From Papaver somniferum (lineage: Eukaryota; Streptophyta; Magnoliopsida; Ranunculales; Papaveraceae): a stretch of 64,000 nt of DNA. Made by a program: the position numbers and the translations under genes. Below, in pieces: positions 21,694 to 33,436 of the stretch. The stretch is from the NCBI RefSeq assembly GCF_003573695.1, contig NC_039358.1, positions 153,564,920 to 153,628,919 of the forward strand, in the 5' to 3' direction. Position 1 is the first letter of the stretch. The number at the start of each line of letters is the position of its first letter. The notes below the pieces were generated by a model that was given only the letters and a program-made list of their open reading frames with translations, was not told where the DNA came from and searched no databases.

Positions 21694-24645
21694 TGATCGC
21701 TGTCGTAGGTGTCAAAAATAATTACACTTTCTTACTACTCAAAATATATAATATAGCAAGGGCAAGAAAGGATCGTTCCCACAGAGAGGACTAGGTTGTA
21801 AATATGTTTCGGTTTCTTATGTAAAGCAAGGTTTTTTTCTTCTGATTTTTGTAACTAAACAAAACTAAAAGCAAACAAAGGAATAAAACACGCAAATAAA
21901 GAAGTAAAAATGTTGAGGATTTTGTCTTCCATCACAAACATGTTCTTAACATAATAATTAGAATTGATATTTAATCTCTCATTATCGAAAGTCCTAGGAT
22001 ACCTTGATCGCAAGAATAACCCGCTAATTTCCTCTTGTCATCAACAAACACATTAAAAGATGCGAATATGAATTATATCTAAGAGAACAACCTAACGTGT
22101 AAAAGTACTAATCAAGTTTAATTCCCTAGATGCACTAAGTTCTATGAAATAAGGCCAATCAAAGCAATCGAACGTGTAAAAGCACTAATCCGATTTAACA
22201 AAGGTTATAATTCACTTGTGACTACTAGGATGTATCACTACAAGCAATATTCAAAATTATGCTACTTGCAATAAAAAATTCATCACTTTTGCGTATAATA
22301 AACTCTAATCTAGCAATAAAGATGAAAGCAAACTCAAGCGATTCACGACTCGACTAAACAAGCATTCAAATCATAAGACAATATTAATGGTCAATCATAA
22401 ACGATAATATTGGGACAAAACTAATTCATCAATCTAAGAAACATGTTAGGTAAAATCAACTTAACCATTAACCAATAATAAAACTTAGCTCATGTTCATG
22501 GAGTTCATAACAAGAAGGAAAAGAAAGGTTTTCATGTTTCTAAATCCTAGAACCAAAGTACACGCAAAGATGATAAAGATTGAATGAGAAGACTTTTCTC
22601 TTTTATAGGTGTCCAAGTAATAAAAATCCCGTGCACACAAACTCCTCCAATCTGTTGCCAAAACTTAACCAAGTCTAGCCGTAAGGTTGAGCCCACAAGT
22701 GAAGCCCAGGCAAAAAAAATCCATCAGTTCACCAGAATCGGCGGGTTAACTCGCCTGAACCGGAAACCAGCTGAGTTATGGCTGTTTTTGTGTAGTTTCC
22801 TGACCAAAATTCATTCTTCATCCCTGCACAATCCTAGCATACATCCACGGCTTATTCTAATTTTAACTATAATTTCTCTGCCAGTTCATCTCTACCTGCA
22901 GGTCAGTTCCATCACCAACATCTTCTCCATCCATGAAATGAACATCAACCCTTGTAATCTACCAGTCTCAGTACTACCAACTCCATTTCCTGCAAATTTC
23001 CTAGCATGCATCTAAGTTTATTATGTGGCTCTAATTACCACCAGTACACAGCCTCAGTTTTGTAAACCACAGTCCCGTTTCCATCGACTCAAGCTCAGCT
23101 TAAACTCTCACCAGGACAGCATTACCATTATCTGCATCTCCCTGTCTTGCTTTCTATTCTTCACTGCATCAGTTGTAACTTCAACATCTCCATTAACATC
23201 TACTTTTTTACTCATAATTCCAGCTGCAAAGTAACAACACCACTATCTTGTCGCAACTTCATAACCTGCAATATCCCTGCACCAGTTCCGATAGCAGCTA
23301 CTCATTTTGAACCTGACTTCAACCCATCTGGCTTCAACAGCAACACCTCTTGCTTGTGCTATTTCTCCTCTACTAAAATCACACCATTAGTACTCCATAG
23401 TATCTCCAATTCCTTATCTGCACCACCAGTTGTAGCTCCTCTTCTTCCCTGACTTCTGTGCCGTCCACAACTCCTTGCAACAACCATATTCACCAACTGA
23501 GCTCAAGCTTTGAGCAGAAACCACTATGAACCCATATTCTACGACAATGATTTCTATTAAGCTTCATCTTCTCAAGCTTTAAGCACCAGCACCATCTTCC
23601 ATTTAACTGCATTATTATTTCGACCATCAGCAACAATATTATAAAACCAATCTTCTTTGTTCTTCTCAACTGCAACCTCAGCCACCCATTGTCGTCTCTG
23701 CAATTCAAATCAATCCTAGCATTCATCTAATTAAGCAGTTTACAAACTACAAGCCCTTCTGTTCAGCTTCAGATTCTTGAGTTATATCGACTTCTTGTCA
23801 TCTTTGCTCAAATTCCATCTCTTGTTCTGCTGCCAATTGCCAACTGAAAAAACCCCAAATTAGGTGACAGCAACTTGTCCAATTCCTTGAACATACCCTT
23901 GGACTCCAAATACTCACCACTTCTTCCACCAACTGAATCACAACTTCTCAGAAATCATCATCTCCATCTCAGTAACAAGTCTTCTCAAATTCATCCAAGA
24001 TTCGACAACCCATTCTCTAATCTCATCACATCAACATCAAAATTCAGAAATCCTAAATTTCACTCACCTCCGTTCTTCACTGTGTCTGATTTGGATCTAC
24101 CGAAAACCCATCTTTGTTCATCGATTTGTAACACCACAGAAACATCAATTCCTTCCTTTCATCCCCATGAAAATCAGCAGAACAAATTCCTTCTCCCATG
24201 TCTCTGAGTTTTAGGTGCCGCCATAGATTCAGAAATAAAAGCTAACAAGGAGGAGAAATGTTTTCTCTCTCAATTTTAGGGTTGCTTTAGGAAATGACAG
24301 GGGATACATCCACTCAGGTAAGGAAGATAAGGGGTGACCAAGGTGACTTTAGGCACCACTCATCAGATAAGGGCCATGGTTGTTTGGCCCCCTTGCTTCT
24401 CTAGTCTAAGCTTTAGTGGCGGTCTCTATTGTTGGTTTGGCTCAGCTTCGCTCCCAATAACAGTTGCCTGTGATTGACCTTTTTGCTCTTTACGTTTCAA
24501 ACGGAAGTTTTCTCCTTCTTTTGCTCATAATGACTCCATTGCACCTGATAAACTCAAAAGCAATCATAAGATACATAATTTACACGAAACTCTCAAAGAA
24601 AGCATAAACACTAGATATAAATCTAGGTGCTTTGGACACCTATCA
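21694..24645 (-). repeat. 3' LTR of Z
   Basis: It is 2952 bp and pairs with 28412-31633. It lacks about 286 bp present at 29661-29946 in the other copy, with TCT microhomology at the junction near 22960. A TATA-like CTATAAAAGA (inverse) lies near 22598-22608. Several ORFs cross it but none is supported. Confidence 0.9.
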
Positions 24646-24684
24646 AATTTCCCCACACTTAGACTTTGCTAGTTCTCGAGCAAA
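24646..24684 (-). other. Polypurine tract and terminal hairpin of Z
   Basis: Minus strand: hairpin TTTGCT-CGAGAACT-AGCAAA (24684-24665), a 4-nt spacer, then AAGTGTGGGGAAATT (24660-24646) directly before the 3' LTR. Same layout as W 10811-10845. Confidence 0.78.
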
Positions 24685-24780
24685 TCAAACAAAACAAATT
24701 CTAATACATACAACTACGTGTCGTCGAGGCTACGGTCACACTTAGCATGTATAACAAGCCTTTAAACCCTTAGGTGTCCC

Positions 24781-24833
24781 TAGTGGACGAGTTATAGTCT
24801 CGTGAGGGTTTACTAGAGATATACCCACAAAAT
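24781..24833 (-). ncRNA. Conserved 53-nt structured element in Z
   Basis: Counterpart of W 10681-10733, with 49 of 53 bases the same. The hairpin ACGAGACTATAACTCGT (24803-24787) has an A-T closing pair where W has C-G, a compensatory change. Confidence 0.55.
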
Positions 24834-26609
24834 CTACTTTTCCAACTTACTAGTTCTCCGAAATGATAGCATCCAACGCGCTAATAAGACATGGAGATTC
24901 TGCACACTAGTCATAAGAAGTTAGACACATAAATGAACACAATCTCATCCTTAAAAGTTGAGAGAGAAATAACCATCCTTATAGAAAGAAATTCGGGTTC
25001 AGGGTGATAGAAAGTCTCGACTCCGCCTCACAAGAAAGGATTTTATGAAGTTGCTCTCAATAATAAACAGCTTTTTATGGGTCACACATGTGTCCAGGTA
25101 GGAATAAAGAGAGAATCCAACGACACCTTGAATGGTAGGAAGCCAAAAACCCTCCGAATTGTTTTGAAAACCCACATCTTTTATTCATTTTGAAAACCCT
25201 TTTTCTGACGATCTCTACGAAAGAAAATCAACCACTTAACGAAGGTGGGAATATGCTTACTTACCTTGTTATCCGTTTGACGTGCAGCTAGCACCACTCT
25301 CACAGCATCCATAGAAACGTCTTCGGTCTTCAACTAGTGATGATAACTCTTGAACTTCGTAGAATCTTGACAATGTGATTCTTTCCTCTAATTCTTTGTT
25401 GCTTGAAACTTCATTATGAATATTTCTTCTTCCAATGGCTTTATTGAAAGAATACAAAACTAAAAATGAACTAAACAAACCAAAATATGATACAACAAAT
25501 TTTTCTTGTCTCTCTTTTTTCTTTTTTTTCTTTTTTTTTTCTTTTTTTTTTATGAGACAAGAAAAATAAAACAAATACAAAATGAAAACAAAACAAAACA
25601 AAATAATATAACTATAATGAACCTAAAGAAATTTTCTCTTGTCTTTTCTTTTTTTCAATTTTTTTTCTTCTTCATTTTCATTTTTCTTTTCATTTTTTTT
25701 TTAACAAGGGACCTAGCATAATGATGACCATGTCCCAAGGTTTTTTTTTTTTTGACAAGAGAAAATAAATACAAAATAAGATAAAATTAAAAAAAAAATG
25801 CAAGTACAAAGGCCATGGTGTAAGTACTTTACCACTTAATTCTTCATAACTTGTATGTCTCGATATCATAAACTTCTTGAATTCTCATCTTGATAATCTT
25901 CACTCTTGTACAATAGTCTTCAACTTGTAAAAAGTTTGCTCCTTGTTTTGTTGCTTTACTTGAATCTGAAATCTGCTCATTTATGTACCGTTGCTTGCAA
26001 ACCTTGAACGTCTTCAACTTTCCTTCGAATTTGTGATGCTCCTCTTTTTGATGATGATGGTGTTTCTATGGACCTGTTGGTGTAGAGAGAGGTAAAGTGG
26101 ATGGTGCTAACTGCGAACAAGATTACAAGTGGTATGTAAGTTATCAATTCGATGTCACCATCATGATCAACAAAATAGCACTCAAGAGATCAAAGTAGTG
26201 CTTCTATTGGTGGGAGGTTGGATAGCTCACCATTCTACCCGGAGTTTACGTACGGTGACACACACTCTAAAAGCACAAATTTAGACAGGTACAAAGAAGT
26301 GAAGGTCGGCGCCTCTCATGATGTAACATGGGTAGTCTCCACTATAGGGGACCACAACTCTAATACTGAATTCATTATGCACCTCATTTGCCACTGGCAT
26401 GGTTAAATCCAACTTTAACTCTCATACAAGTAAGAAACCCGATCATGTTCTTTGTCATCTCTAAGTTCAGTTACTCTTATGAGAATCTCGATGTAATCTT
26501 AGCGACATTTATATTATGTGACTCTAAACTAACTACAAGTTGGAGTTTTTTTATTCACTAATTTACACAAAAGTTGAAAATTTTGAAATTTACAATGCAA
26601 ATGCTTAAA
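24834..26609 (-). other. Non-coding 3' internal region of Z
   Basis: About 1.8 kb without a credible gene. It includes long T/C runs (25500-25555, 25640-25700, 25740-25753) that create low-complexity Phe-rich or Lys-rich ORFs. The flanks show weak collinearity with W 9800-10680. Confidence 0.65.
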
Positions 26610-26650
26610 CACTCCCCCACACTTAAACTTTACATTGTCCTCAATGTAAA
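26610..26650 (-). other. Internal hairpin plus G-rich purine tract of Z
   Basis: Minus strand: TTTACATTG-AGGA-CAATGTAAA, a perfect 9-bp stem with the same AGGA loop as W, then 4 nt, then AAGTGTGGGGGAGTG (26624-26610). Confidence 0.7.
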
Positions 26651-26760
26651 TTGAATTGTCCAAAGAAAGTCAAGGTGGGAAATCTTATAATGATATGCGA
26701 CAAGAAAAAATAAATACAAGACAAGAACCAAAAATAAAAATAAGACAAGACAAGAAATAC

Positions 26761-28274
26761 TCATCGTAGGGGTTGCCTCTCATGCATCGCTTGGTTTAAA
26801 GTCGTCAGCCCGACTTGCAAGACGAATTCCCCATACACCAATAATCTGAAAAGTTGGGGATCCTTCCATGTAACCTGTTTTGCAAACACTAGCTTCACAC
26901 AAATATTAGTACGATAAAACAGAAGTGAAGCTATAGCCCAATAGAAGTTTCCCCCACACTTAGTCTTTTCTACACTTGGAAGTGTATAAAGAACATAAAA
27001 ATCAGGAACTTCTATGGTTCTTCCTTGCAAACATTCATAGTATGAGAATCAAATGTTGCTAATGGTGGATATCGAGAAACAAAATAATTTAACAATATTC
27101 TCGAAGCACATACATCCAAGCCAATAAGAGGTAAAGGAGAAGGATTAATAGGCAAAGGGTTAGACAAACCTTGCAACTCTTGTGTTATGTTATCCTCTTC
27201 ATCCTTAAAGAATTCACGTGAATTACTTACCTCTTGCACATCGTGGTCCTCTATCAAACCTTGCAAGCATTCTTCGTTCATTTCTGCCTTAACTAAAGTC
27301 TCGACATCAACATCATCATTACAATCCTTTGCAAGCTCAATTGGGTCTTCTACAATATTGGTCATATCGGTTTCATTCTCAGCACACTCCTCTTTGTTGT
27401 AAGGCACATACTCTTTTACGGCTCCAAATTTCGCTATAAGGAACTTTTTTAGAAGACTCAAAAATGCATCATCCTCAAACTACACCCTTTGAATAGGCTC
27501 TTGATCATTATAAAGATCAATGCTTGAGTAATCTACATAAGTGTCAACATATTCCTCTTCGTCTTCATTAGATTCAAACCTTGTTGCAACGAAATTCTGT
27601 AAAACACTAGTTTCATCATACTCATGTACCTTTTGAATAGGTGCTTGATCATTATAAAGATCAAGAGTTGAGTCCACTACACTAGTATCATCAAATATCT
27701 CCAAAGGTTGGTCCTTTTCAACACACTCATCTTCATTTTCTGACTCACCGTAATAAGAATCTTCATCGGTTTCCCATCCTTTATCACGACGCCGTTTAAG
27801 CTCCATATGAATGATCCTACTAATTTCATCGACAAGTTCTTTCGAGGCTCCATCATCTTCCAACTTGTATAATTTCTATGCAAGTTTTCTAACGTTCACA
27901 CGCTTACCACCATTGGCTACAATAAGTTCTCTTTCCCATGACTCTTCCCTTTGAATAGGTGAATGATCATAACTACGATCTGGAGTCGGGTAAGAAAAAG
28001 TGTTGCAGAAATTGGTTTGTGCGATGTTCAGTCCATTTATAACATTCATACATCTCGGATAAAGAAAATTGGAAGTAGAATTGTCCCACCTAGGTGCTTG
28101 ACTTACATACCCACTACCAGGTTGTTGTTGGTATGTATGAAAATCACCATAAGCTCTTGGATATTGATCATAGCCAATAAATTGGTTCCGATCGTATCCC
28201 ATAGATGGTGCGCAATCGTCATAGTTTTGAGGAGGTTGAAAACCGTATCCACTGCTCCAGTATGCTCCTTCCAT
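26761..28274 (-). pseudogene. Z protein of unknown family (related to the W protein)
   Basis: The ATG at 28274 opens MEGAYWSSGYGFQPPQNY. One frame runs to 27012 with in-frame stops at 27876-27878 and 27480-27482, then shifts to a second frame ending at 26761. The N terminus is rich in Tyr, Gly, Gln and Pro. The middle is strongly acidic and repeats the phrase SxxDLYNDQxPIQ at about 27660 and 27500. The C terminus carries GLDVCASRILLNY and KDPQLFRLLVYGEF, shared with W. The family is not recognised; with W it defines a protein type carried by these non-autonomous elements. Confidence 0.6.
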
Positions 28275-28389
28275 GTGACAATAAGTACCTGAAACAAGAG
28301 TTCTCAAAACTACGTCAAAACCAGAAAATAATAAAAAGTAAAAACAAAACTAAAAATAAGAAACCAAAAACAAGTGACAACCGCTGCCT

Positions 28390-28406
28390 CCCTGGCAGCG
28401 GCGCCA
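28390..28406 (-). other. Primer binding site of Z
   Basis: TGGCGCCGCTGCCAGGG on the minus strand, 5 nt from the LTR edge. It is close to the complement of the plant tRNA-Asp 3' end. Confidence 0.8.
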
Positions 28407-28411
28407 AAATT

Positions 28412-31400
28412 TGATCGTTGTCGTAGGCGTCAAAAATAATTACACTTTCTTACTACTCAAGATATATAATATAGAAAGGGCAAGAAAGGATCGTTCCCAG
28501 AGAGAGGACTAGGTTGTCAATATGTTTCGGTTTCTTATGTAAAGCAAGGGGTTTTTTCTGATTTTTCTAACTAAACAAAACTAAAAGCAAACAAAGGAAT
28601 AAAGCACGCAAATCAAGAAGTAAAAATGTTGGTTAAGGATTTTGTCTTCAATCGCAAACATGTTCTTGACATAATAATTAGAATTGATATTTAATCTCTC
28701 ATTATCGAAATCCCTAGGATACCTTGATCGCAAGAATATCCCGCTAATTCCCTCTTGTCATCAACAAACACATTAAAAGATGCGAATATGAATTCTATAT
28801 AAGAAAACAACCTAACGTGTAAAAGCACTAATCAAGTTTAATTCCCTAGATACATTAAGTTCTATGAAATCAGGCCAATCAAAGTAATCGAACGTGTAAA
28901 AGCACTAATCCGATTTAACAAAGGTTATAATTCACTTGTGACTACTAGGATGTATCACTACAAGCAATATTCACAATTGTGTTACTTTCAATCAGAAATT
29001 TATCACTTTTGCGTATAATAAACTCTAATCTAGCAATAAAGATCACGACTCGATTAAACAAGCATTCAAATCATAAGACAATATTAATGGTGAATCATAA
29101 ACGATAATATTGAGACAAAACTAATTCATAAATCTAAGAAACATGTTAGGTGAAATCAACTTAATCATTAACCAATAATAAAACTTAGCTCATGTTCATG
29201 GAGTTCATAACACGAAGGAAAAGAAAGGTTTTCATGTTTCTAAACCCTAGAACCAAAGTAGAAGCAAAGATGATAAAGATTGAATGAGAAGACTTTTCTC
29301 TTTTATAGGTGTCCAAGTAATAAAAATCCCATGCACACAAACTCCTCCAATCTGTTGCCAGAACTTAACCAAGTCTGGCCGTGAGGTTGAGCCCACAAGT
29401 AAAGCCCATGCAAAACAAATCCATCCGCTCACCTGAATCGGCGGGTTAACTCGCCTGAACCGGAACCTAGCCGAGTTATGGCTGTTTTTGTGTAGTTTCC
29501 TGACCAAAATTCATTCTTCATCCCTGCACAATCCTAGCATACATCCACGGCTTATTCTAATTTTAACTGTAATTTCTCCGCCAGTTCATCTCTACCAGCA
29601 GTTCAGTTCCATCACCAACATCTTCTCCATCCATGAAATGAACAGCAACCCTTGTAATCTTCGTCTGCAAAAACAACACATTCTGCGACATATCAATTCC
29701 ATCTGCATCACTCCATCTCAAGCTCAGTTTCACTTCCAACAGCCCTGCAGTTCTTACATTCCTTTAAGATAAGCCTAACAAACATCTATCATTTCAGGTT
29801 TTGATTTGACAGACCACTGAACACCATTCCATTGTCTGCCTCATAACTCTCGATCCACAACAATCATTGGAAGCATCAACCAATTCCAGTCCCATTTTTT
29901 CTGCAATTGCATAACTGCAACAACACCATCACTGCCTAGCCATTCTACCAGTCTCAGTACTACCAACTCCATTTCCTGCAAATTTCCTAGCATGCATCTA
30001 AGTTTATTCTGTGGCTCCAATTACCACCAGTACACAGCCTCAGTTTTGTAAACCACAGTCCCGTTTCCATCGACTCAAGATCAGCTTAAACTCTCACCAG
30101 GACAGCATTACCATTATCTGCATCTCCCTGTCTTGCTTTATATTCTTCACTGCATCAGTTGTAACTTCAACATCTCCATTAACATCTACTTGTTTACTCA
30201 TAATTCCAGCTGCAAAGTAACAACACCACCATCTTGTCGCAACTTCATAACCTGCAATATCCCTGCACCAGTTCCGATAGCAGCTACTCATTTTGAACCT
30301 GACTGCAACCCATCTGGCTTCAACAACAACACCTCTTTCTTGTGCTATTTCTCCTCTACTAAAATCACACCATTAGTACTCCATAGTATCTCCAATTCCT
30401 TATCTGCACCACCAGTTGTAGCTCCTCTTTTTCCCTGACTTCCGTGCCGTCCACAACTCCTTGCAACAACCATATTCACCAATTGAGCTCAAGCTTTGAG
30501 AAGAAACCACTATGAACCCATCTTCTAAGACACTGATTTCTATTAAGCTTCATCTGCTCAAGCTTTAAGCACCAGCACCATCTTCCATTTAACTGCATTA
30601 CCATTTCGACCATCAACAATAATATTATAAAACCAATCTTCTTTGTTCTTCTCAACTGCAACCTCAGCCACCTATTGTCGTCTCTGCAATTCAAATCAAT
30701 CCTAGCATTCATCTAATTAAGCAATTTACAAACCACGAGCCATTCTGTTCAGCTTCAGATTCTTGAGTTATATCGACTTCTTGTCATCTTTGCTCAAATT
30801 CCATCTCTTGTTCTGCTGCCAATTGCCAACTGAAACAAACCCCAAATTAGGTGACATCAACTTGTCCAATTCTTTGAACATACCCTTGGACTCCAAATTC
30901 TCACCACTTCTTCCACCAACTGAATCACAACTTCTCAGAAATCATCATCTCCATCTCAGTAACAAGTCTTCTCAAATTCATCCCAGATTCGACAACCCAT
31001 TCTCTAATCTCATCACATCAACATCAGAATTCAGAAATCCTAAATTTCACTCACCTCCGCTCTTCACTGTGTCTGATTTCGATCTACCGAAAACCCATAT
31101 TTGTTCATCGATTTGTAACACCACAGAAACATCAATTCCTTCCTTTCAACCCCATGAAAATCAGCAGAACAAATTCCTTCTCCCATGTCTCTGAGTTTTA
31201 GGTGCCGCCATAGATTCAGAAATAAAAGCTAACGAGGAGGAGAAATGCTTTCTCTCTAAATTTTAGGGCTGCTATAGGAAATGACAGGGGATACAGCCAC
31301 TCAGGTAAGGCAGATAAGGGGTGACCAAGGTGACTTTAGGCACCACTCATCAGATAAGGGCCATGGTTGTTTGGCCCCCTTGCTTCTCTAGTCTAAGCTT

Positions 31401-31633
31401 TAGTGGCGGTCTCCTATTTTTGGTTTGGCTCAGATTCGCTCCCAATAACAGTTGCCAGTGATTGACCTTTTTGCTCTTTACGTTTCAAACGGACGTGTTC
31501 TCCTTCTTTTGCTCATAATGACTCCATTGCACATGATAAACTCAAAAGCAATCATAAGATACATAATTTACACGAAACTCACAAAGAAAGCATAATCACT
31601 AGATATAAATCTAGGTGTTTTGGACACCTATCA
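28412..31633 (-). repeat. 5' LTR of Z
   Basis: It is 3222 bp, the longer copy. The plus strand is rich in C, A and T (CTGCA, CACCA), which produces chance ORFs. TATA-like CTATAAAAGA (inverse) lies near 29298-29308. Confidence 0.9.
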
Positions 31634-31638
31634 CCGTG

Positions 31639-31700
31639 TCAGAAGCATGACGTATCTTAATGTTACGGTTTTGTCCTTTGTTGAAAATCCACCATCTACA
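31639..31700 (-). repeat. 5' LTR of element B, outer end
   Basis: Resumes B after the Z target duplication and ends GAAAATCCACCATCTACA, the inverse of the C LTR start. Confidence 0.85.
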
Positions 31701-33080
31701 AAATGGAAAAAGTTCAAGCCTCCTGGATGGATTCCAATGATGAAAATGATGATTAGCTTCTCTAGCTCTTATTATTTTTATTTTGTCTAGGAAAACTTCT
31801 TATGAGAATTTATTCTTGTATTTTAAGAAGGATAACTAGGGTTTAGAATAGCATATATTGTGATTACACATAGCTATTGTCTACGATTTTCATCTTGCAA
31901 TGTGTTTAGATTTATTTATTTAAATTCTAAGTTATTTGGAAAATGATTTTGCAGTATTAATCCTTATTGGTTTTATATATTGCAAATAATGTTATGGGAT
32001 ATGTATGTTTACATCCGTGAACTATGATTGTCGCATATATGTCAAAAGTTCAGTCTATTGTGTCATTATGCAAATATTCATGGAAAATAGAATGAACTTT
32101 TGAATTACATGTCAAAGATTAAGATTATGGTATCATTATGCAAATATTGATGAAAAATAGAATGAATCTTTGAATATTCCGCAGTATTGATCTTTCCCGA
32201 TCCACTTTTATGTGAAAGTACTGTATGGCTTCGTAAGTTTTCTTATGTTGAGCATTTCCGATTAAATTAATCATTAAGGTTCCTTTGTACTTAATTTAAT
32301 TGAGTTTTCTGGATACAAATTCACGTTTCATGTGATTTGTTAATGTCCAAAGATATCATTCTTTTCTTGTAAAAGTAAGGTCGCTCTTGTTGTTCTTTCG
32401 GGAATGACATTTTATGGGGGAGAGTTCTTAATTGAACTTGTGCTTAATTACCAAATCTTTGTGGGAAGTGCAGCTGTGGAATATTGTAGGAGTTATCTAG
32501 TATCTTTATAAACTCCATGATGAATACACTAAGTTTCGACTATGTGAAATTATTGAAACAAAGTTGATATGTTCTGTTTTAGTTATGAAGTATGTCTTTG
32601 AGAATTTCATTACGATCCCGCTAGTTTTCGTACCTTTTCCAATTTACATTGACAAAAAGGGGGAGAATTATTTTGTAGTTCACACTACATATACATATGG
32701 TTTACGGATCATTATGTAAGGGGTAGTGGTTTTCATTGTGAGATGAAGTATTGACTAAGGGGGAGTGATACATATCACCGAAGTATTATTGTCAAAGTTG
32801 TGATACAATTGAACTTTGATGCTGCGTAATAATACTATGACACTGTATAACAATAATTGAGAAAAATTGTTTTCTTATTGTTATGGCTACGGATCTTCAA
32901 CAACTATGAAGCTGAGTTGAACACCTTCAGAATCACTGGAGTACTTGGAGTGACGAAGAATTCAAAGAATGTTGAATAACCAAGGAAATCAAGCATTTGG
33001 ATGATAAGCTACAAAGTTTATTTATTTTTTAATCCATATGTATTGATAGTTTTGTCACTAGAAATGACAAAGGGGGAGAT
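31701..33080 (+). other. 3' internal region of Y
   Basis: A short reading near 31704-31757 ending DENDD-stop may be the tail of a lost ORF. The rest is non-coding, collinear with X 37381-39015. It has G-rich tracts near 32651, 32753 and the polypurine tract AAAGGGGGAGAT (33069-33080). Confidence 0.65.
32766..32836 (+). other. Stem-loop in the Y 3' region
   Basis: GTGATA-CA-TATCAC (32766-32779) is followed by a larger inverted repeat: AGTATTATT (32782-32790) with AATAATACT (32828-32836), enclosing a second pair, TCAAAGTT with AACTTTGA. The outer base pair differs from X in a compensatory way. Confidence 0.55.
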
Positions 33081-33436
33081 TGTTAAAGCACTGCTCCGTC
33101 GAACTCGCAAGCGTTGCTATCTCAAGATTGTTTGTCAAAACTATAAGTCTTGATTTCTAGTCTACTTATAGCTATGTCTCAGATTAGGATAGAATGTGTA
33201 GTCGAGCTTTAGGCTTCACGGTGTTCATCGATTGAAGATGAAGAACTACTAAGGGGAGCTTGTGGAACTTCATTAACAAAAGGTATGTGGAGACTTGAAT
33301 TTATCTATCACTCAGAAGTCTATTTTATTCTATCTCCTATTGAGACAAAAGTCATATAGCTATATAGACTTTACATTATACACATTTGATATTTTGAGCT
33401 GAGTTTAACTCGCTTTTATCTTTCTCGAAATATGTG
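33081..33436 (+). repeat. 3' LTR of Y, first part
   Basis: It starts TGTTAAAGCACTGCTCCG after the polypurine tract and is cut by X at 33437, with ATGTG (33432-33436) as target duplication. Confidence 0.85.

Larger units (their letters stand above)
21694..31633 (-). mobile_element. Element Z: complete non-autonomous LTR retrotransposon
   Basis: The ends are TGATCG (21694) and CACCTATCA (31633), with target duplication CCGTG at 21689-21693 and 31634-31638. On the minus strand: 5' LTR (28412-31633), tRNA-Asp-like primer site, a broken ORF related to that of W, a long non-coding 3' region, polypurine tract, 3' LTR (21694-24645). No recognisable gag core or pol. It is inserted in the B LTR. Confidence 0.93.
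15302..31700 (-). mobile_element. Element B: Tat-like Ty3/Gypsy retrotransposon, 3' part displaced by A, LTR interrupted by Z
   Basis: On the minus strand it reads 5' LTR (31700-31639, then 21693-18370), primer site, gag, Cys/His box, protease remnant and spacer, stopping at 15302 where the outer end of A begins. The order and sequence match A, C and D. The LTR end at 31700 abuts the 3' region of Copia element Y, so B probably inserted into Y. Its 3' LTR should lie left of the window. Confidence 0.85.

Noticed and set aside
23490..23726. 78-codon minus-strand ORF, also at 30476-30712
   Set aside because: It is inside the Z LTRs in element sense and kept only because the LTRs are near-identical; no start context or domain.
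22584..24207. Chain of Ser/Pro/Leu/Thr-rich ORFs of 69-143 codons, repeated at 29488-31194
   Set aside because: They lie in both LTRs of Z on the strand opposite to the element and reflect CTGCA/CACCA-rich base composition; frames differ between the two copies.
25269..25721. Phe-rich and Lys-rich ORFs
   Set aside because: Translations of poly-T/poly-A runs.
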